Below the pieces are notes generated by a model, which saw only the letters and a list, made by a program, of their open reading frames with translations, did no database searches and was not told the DNA's origin. Source: Collinsella sp. (lineage in GTDB: Bacteria > Actinomycetota > Coriobacteriia > Coriobacteriales > Coriobacteriaceae). Taken from it: 15,598 nucleotides of DNA. Positions within the stretch are counted from its first letter, which is position 1. Each line of letters begins with the position of its first letter. The position numbers were made by a program, and so were the translations under genes. Where the stretch lies: positions 1 through 15,598 of the forward strand of contig JAGZWV010000042.1 in NCBI GenBank assembly GCA_018378775.1. Reading direction: 5' to 3'. This document shows positions 12,525 to 15,598 of the stretch, piece after piece.

Positions 12525-12569
12525 GGGTCGCTTTGCACTCAGTCTTTCTATTGTATCCGCGCGCGCGGG

Positions 12570-13322
12570 CTAGAACGCAAACGCGGCCGCGATGTCGCAA
12601 GAAATCAGCAGGTCGGCATTTGCATCCTGATCGGTGGGAGCAAGATTGCAAATGGCCAGCGTATCGCCGGTAAAGTATCGCGTGAGGCCTGCCGCCGGAT
12701 ACACCACGAGCGAGGTCCCGCCCACAATGAGGGCGTCGGCAGCGGCGATGGCGGCGACGGCGCCGGTCAGCACATGCTCGTCGAGCGGCTCTTCGTAGAG
12801 CACTACATCGGGCTTGATGCGACCGCCGCACGCGGGGCACGCGGGCACGCCTGCGGCATCTTCGTGCTCGCGCGAGCAAATCCACTCGGCGCTATAGACC
12901 TCGCCACACGACTGGCAAATGTTGCGATGGACCGATCCGTGCAGCTCGAACACGCGCTGCGAGCCGGCCGCCTGGTGCAGACCGTCGATATTTTGCGTCA
13001 CCACGGCGTCGAGCTTGCCGGCGCGCTCCAGCTCGGCCAGCTTGGTGTGGCAGCGGTTGGGCTTAGCGTTAAGCGCGATCATCTTGGTGCGGTAAAAGTC
13101 GAAGAACTCCGCAGGATGCGCCTCGTAAAATCTATGCGACAACATGGTCTCGGGCGGGTAGGCAAACCGCTGGTGATACAGGCCGTCCACGCTGCGGAAA
13201 TCGGGGATGCCACTTGCCGTGGAAACACCAGCGCCGCCAAAGAAGACCACGCGCTTGTGGGTGTCAAACAGATCCGCCAGCGCGGCGGAGGCCTGCCTGG
13301 GGTCCGATATTGCCTGCGTCAT
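12570..13322 (-). CDS. cobB: Sir2-family NAD-dependent protein deacylase (sirtuin)
   Basis: 250-residue NAD-dependent lysine deacylase. Motifs in order: FFGGAGVSTASGIPDFRS (27-44, NAD pocket), VVTQNIDGLHQAAG (107-120), ELHGS with catalytic His128 (126-130), zinc site Cys136-x2-Cys139 and Cys162-x2-Cys165, KPDVVLYEE (170-178) and VGGTSLVVYPAAG (200-212). The sequence after the first motif has LYH and R52-F-A-Y, unlike the YxxR motif of desuccinylases, so a general deacetylase is the simpler reading. A likely target in bacteria is acetyl-CoA synthetase and other acetylated metabolic enzymes (family knowledge). Start ATG 13322 has GGAGG 6 bases upstream. It reads towards folP-folK with a 95-base gap containing a hairpin. 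Confidence 0.93.
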   Translation of the reverse strand: MTQAISDPRQASAALADLFDTHKRVVFFGGAGVSTASGIPDFRSVDGLYHQRFAYPPETMLSHRFYEAHPAEFFDFYRTKMIALNAKPNRCHTKLAELERAGKLDAVVTQNIDGLHQAAGSQRVFELHGSVHRNICQSCGEVYSAEWICSREHEDAAGVPACPACGGRIKPDVVLYEEPLDEHVLTGAVAAIAAADALIVGGTSLVVYPAAGLTRYFTGDTLAICNLAPTDQDANADLLISCDIAAAFAF

Positions 13323-13367
13323 ATGAGTCCTCCGTCCTTGTTAGTCGGGCAGCGTTGGGCGACGTCC

Positions 13368-13395
13368 CAGCATGCGGCCTTTGAGTCAGCATGCG
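13368..13395. repeat. Direct repeat CAGCATGCG in the divergent spacer
   Basis: CAGCATGCG occurs at 13368-13376 and 13387-13395, 19 bp apart, each containing the palindrome GCATGC, between the divergent sirtuin and exonuclease genes. It could be an operator pair; no clear promoter hexamers are seen near it. Confidence 0.35.
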
Positions 13396-13457
13396 CGGAG
13401 CCCACCCCGCCCCTGTTGCGTTAATCTTAAGCCTGCCAACCCCGTCGAAAGGACACC

Positions 13458-14276
13458 ATGCCTCAGACTTACACCTTTGCCTCGTGGAACGTTAACGGCC
13501 TGCGCGCCGTGCTCAAAAAGGACCCGAGCTTTATTCAGATCGCGCAAGAACTCGACGTCGACATCTTGGCGCTGCAGGAGACCAAGCTGCAAGAGGGTCA
13601 GGTCGATATTGACCTGACCGGCTATCACCAAACCTGGAGCTACGCCGAGCGTAAAGGCTATTCGGGCACTGCGGTCTTTAGCCGCCAGGAACCGCTGCGC
13701 GTGCTGCACGCCGACGCGCTGCTACCCTACGCCGGCGAGGGCGAGGCGGCCGAGCTCGTCGCCCAAGCCGCAACCGAGGGCCGCGTCTGCGCGCTCGAGT
13801 TCGACAAGTTTTGGTTCGTGGATGTCTACACGCCCAACGCCCAAAATGAGCTCGCGCGCATCGATGTGCGCATGGCCTGGGATGATGCCTATCGCGGCTT
13901 TTTGACGGGACTCGAGCGCGAGACCGGCAAGCCCGTAGTGACCTGTGGCGACTTTAACGTGGCGCACGAGGAAATCGACCTTAAGAACCCCAAGTCCAAC
14001 CGCGGCAACGCAGGCTTTTCGGACGAGGAGCGCGGTAAGTTTACCGAGCTGCTCGACGCCGGGTTTACCGATACCTGGCGTGCGGCAAACCCCGACGTTG
14101 AGGGCGTCTACAGCTGGTGGAGCTACCGCTTTAATGCTCGCAAGAACAACGCCGGCTGGCGCATCGATTATTTCCTGGTGAGCGACGCAATCGCCGGCAA
14201 TGTGCGCGACACGGGCATCCGCGGCGACATCTTCGGCAGCGATCACTGCCCCGTCACCCTCACGCTAGAGCTCTAG
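13458..14276 (+). CDS. xth: Exodeoxyribonuclease III / AP endonuclease
   Basis: 272-residue base-excision-repair nuclease that cuts DNA at abasic sites and degrades 3' ends, metal-dependent. Motifs: SWNVNGLRA (9-17, Asn11), LQETKLQ (39-45, metal ligand Glu41), FVDVYTPNA (120-128, Tyr124), CGDFNVAHEEID (163-174, Asp165 and Asn167) and the C-terminal GSDHCPV (260-266, Asp262-His263 pair); NAGWRIDYFLVS (231-242) is also typical. Residues about 84-110 (rich in Ala, Gly and Glu) form a longer loop than in most family members, between the strand ending RVLH and the GRVCALEF strand. ATG 13458 has AAAGGA 6 bases before it. Single gene, divergent from the sirtuin. Confidence 0.95.
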   Translation: MPQTYTFASWNVNGLRAVLKKDPSFIQIAQELDVDILALQETKLQEGQVDIDLTGYHQTWSYAERKGYSGTAVFSRQEPLRVLHADALLPYAGEGEAAELVAQAATEGRVCALEFDKFWFVDVYTPNAQNELARIDVRMAWDDAYRGFLTGLERETGKPVVTCGDFNVAHEEIDLKNPKSNRGNAGFSDEERGKFTELLDAGFTDTWRAANPDVEGVYSWWSYRFNARKNNAGWRIDYFLVSDAIAGNVRDTGIRGDIFGSDHCPVTLTLEL

Positions 14277-14290
14277 CCCCAAGTAATTCC

Positions 14291-14331
14291 TGGGGGACGG
14301 AGGAAAACAGATCATGTGACCCCTCTCCCCC
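14291..14331. repeat. Imperfect GGGGGA...TCCCCC inverted repeat after xth
   Basis: GGGGGACGGAGG (14292-14303) and CCCCTCTCCCCC (14320-14331) pair imperfectly around an A-rich centre. It lies 15 bases past the xth stop. It looks like a decayed intergenic palindrome rather than a terminator, since no T-run follows. Confidence 0.4.
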
Positions 14332-14338
14332 TATAAGC

Positions 14339-14399
14339 TGCGGTGGAATAGTTCCTGTTTGGGCAGCAAATAGCCAAAAACGAGAACTATTCCACCGCA
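14339..14399. repeat. Perfect 16-bp inverted repeat between xth and the ECF S-component gene
   Basis: TGCGGTGGAATAGTTC (14339-14354) and GAACTATTCCACCGCA (14384-14399) form a perfect 16-bp stem; inside it GTTT/AAAC and GGC/GCC can extend the hairpin. The 61-base element lies between convergent genes and lacks a T-run on both sides. Its left arm shares the GGAATAG core with the repeat at 9891-9933. Confidence 0.88.
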
Positions 14400-14424
14400 A
14401 GTTCGTGAGGAAACGCGAAATGCC

Positions 14425-15138
14425 CTACAGTCCGTATTTCACGACGACTCGGTTGATACGGCGACACCAGGGCTTGTACAGGACGGCCAAAAACACGCAG
14501 GTCGCGAGTCCGTGCGTGATATCGAACGGTACGGCGGTAGCAAGACGCGCCACGACGCCCGCCCACGTGAGCGGTTGTACAAAACCGATGATATCGTAGG
14601 CGTTGATTACCACGCCGTATAGCAAACCCGAAGCAAAGCCGTAGGTCAGTAGCGCCGGCATGCGCACGGTGCCGTCGGCGCGATCAAAAGCACCCGCGCA
14701 CGCCAGCGCGCCGCCAACATAACCAACCAGGCCCCAGGCAAACATCTGCCATGGCGTCCACATGCCCTGTCCAAAAAAGAAATTGCTAGTCAGCGCCGCC
14801 AGCGCGCCAACCATAAAGCCGTTACGACGACCGAGTGTCGCCCCGGCGATAATGGCAATGGCGCTCACGGGTTTAAAGTCGGGAATGGGTCCAAACAGGA
14901 TGCGCCCCGCCGCCGCCAGCGCCGCCAGCACCAGCGTTGGCATAATCTGGCGCAGGCCCGGTCGCGACGCCTCGTAGCCCGCAAAGAACAGCGCAAGCAC
15001 CAGCGCCACCACAACCAGCATGGCAAGCGCCGCCTGCTCAACGCCCGCCAGCAACGCCGCTGCCATCACCGCCGGCACCGCCAGCAGCAGCGGTATCTCC
15101 AGTTTTGCAAGCAAGCGCGAGAAACGACAGTCCGTCAT
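14425..15138 (-). CDS. ECF transporter substrate-binding (S) membrane component
   Basis: 237-residue very hydrophobic protein, with about six membrane segments (roughly 14-32, 36-54, 65-85, 92-112, 130-150, 165-190, 205-222), the size and layout of an S component of an energy-coupling-factor importer. The stretch GRILFGPIPDFKPVSAI (78-94) followed by NFFFGQGMWTPWQMFAWG (119-136) is a family feature I associate with uncharacterised vitamin-type S components. The ligand cannot be read from sequence; a vitamin or cobamide precursor is a guess. The ATG at 15138 is 4 bases after the ATPase stop, so the two are cotranscribed. A longer TTG start at 15213 would overlap the ATPase gene heavily and is rejected. 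Confidence 0.8.
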   Translation of the reverse strand: MTDCRFSRLLAKLEIPLLLAVPAVMAAALLAGVEQAALAMLVVVALVLALFFAGYEASRPGLRQIMPTLVLAALAAAGRILFGPIPDFKPVSAIAIIAGATLGRRNGFMVGALAALTSNFFFGQGMWTPWQMFAWGLVGYVGGALACAGAFDRADGTVRMPALLTYGFASGLLYGVVINAYDIIGFVQPLTWAGVVARLATAVPFDITHGLATCVFLAVLYKPWCRRINRVVVKYGL

Positions 15139-15142
15139 CCCA

Positions 15143-15598
15143 TCACGCCCTATAGAACACGTTGCCGGCAAAGAAGTCGGCCGGGGGCTCCACGCAGGCA
15201 ATCTCGCCGTCAAACATCATGGCGACGTCGTCGGCTACCTGCTCGGCAAAGTCCAAATCGTGCGTAGCCATGATGACGGTGCCGCCAGCCTTCGCATGGT
15301 CACGCAAGGCACGGGCGATGATGCGACGGCTGGCCAGGTCCAAACCCTTGGTGGGCTCATCGAGCAATAGCAGCTCGGGGCCAATCAACAGCAGCTTTGC
15401 CAACGCAAGCAGCTGGCGTTGACCGCCCGAAAGATCGTACGGGTGACGCGCCTCCAAGCCCGCCAGACCCAGGCGCGCTGTCTGCTCCCGTGCTGCGGCC
15501 TCGTCATATCCGCAGGTCGAGGCCCATTCCATCAGCTCGTCGCGCACCGTCTCGGCAACCAGCAGGGCCTTGGGGTTCTGCGGCAGCAGCGCAGCCGA
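15143..15598 (-). CDS. ECF/CbiO-type ABC transporter ATPase, N-terminal part beyond window
   Basis: C-terminal 151 residues of an ATP-binding cassette. Seen in order: Q-loop LLPQNPKALLVAETVRDEL at the start of the visible part, signature LSGGQRQ, Walker B LLLLDEPTKGLD, and the H-loop MATHD. The Q-loop form PQNP and the directly following S-component gene point to an EcfA/CbiO ATPase powering a vitamin or metal importer. The Walker A region and any first ATPase domain, as well as the expected T component, lie past the right edge. The frame is open to the end of the window, so the GTG at 15547 is not a start. Confidence 0.9.
   Translation of the reverse strand, partial: SAALLPQNPKALLVAETVRDELMEWASTCGYDEAAAREQTARLGLAGLEARHPYDLSGGQRQLLALAKLLLIGPELLLLDEPTKGLDLASRRIIARALRDHAKAGGTVIMATHDLDFAEQVADDVAMMFDGEIACVEPPADFFAGNVFYRA

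Noticed and set aside
15143..15547. Complete 134-residue ATPase starting at GTG 15547
   Set aside because: The frame stays open to the window end and upstream codons encode the Q-loop LLPQNP, so the gene is truncated by the edge.

Overview
The window is GC-rich chromosomal DNA from what looks like an anaerobic gut actinobacterium of the class Coriobacteriia, most likely Collinsella or a close relative. That assignment is an inference from GC content, codon choice and gene mix (Ech-type energy-converting hydrogenase, Old-Yellow-Enzyme reductase, type III pantothenate kinase, fused FolP-FolK, ECF vitamin transporter); no 16S rRNA or other taxonomic marker is present.

Layout. 1-5172 (minus): an operon for a membrane-bound group 4 [NiFe] hydrogenase in the order echA+B (one fused 960-residue protein), echC, echD, echE. 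It leaves the window inside echE; the ferredoxin subunit expected next would lie beyond the left edge. 5421-5853 (minus): an orphan helix-turn-helix protein resembling the OrfA of IS3/IS150 elements, with its own terminator. 5863-6302: a spacer whose right-hand part in reading order (about 5880-6120) is AT-rich. 6303-8333 (minus): a 676-residue flavin / Fe-S reductase of the 2,4-dienoyl-CoA reductase / BaiH class. 8476-8701: a striking array of six 15-bp elements in alternating orientation at 40-bp pitch. 8786-8862 (minus): initiator tRNA-Met with promoter and terminator. 9060-9833 (plus): coaX. 10030-13322 (minus): birA-like gene, folP-folK fusion and a sirtuin. 13458-14276 (plus): exodeoxyribonuclease III. 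14425-15598 (minus): ECF transporter S component and the C-terminal part of its ATPase, which runs off the right edge.

How the genes work together. The hydrogenase would couple ferredoxin oxidation and H2 production to ion pumping. The reductase is a flavin enzyme of the type that reduces unsaturated organic acids, steroids or plant compounds. The middle of the window is cofactor metabolism: CoA (coaX), folate (folP-folK), a biotin-ligase-like protein and an NAD-dependent deacylase, followed at the right by a vitamin-type importer.

Most unexplained structure is intergenic: the alternating 15-bp array next to the tRNA; two long perfect hairpins that share a GGAATAG core, both between convergent genes; and a perfect 16-bp palindrome at the coaX promoter. 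Within proteins, the echA-echB fusion, a disordered insert of about 125 residues inside dihydropteroate synthase, and a biotin-ligase homologue lacking key catalytic motifs stand out.
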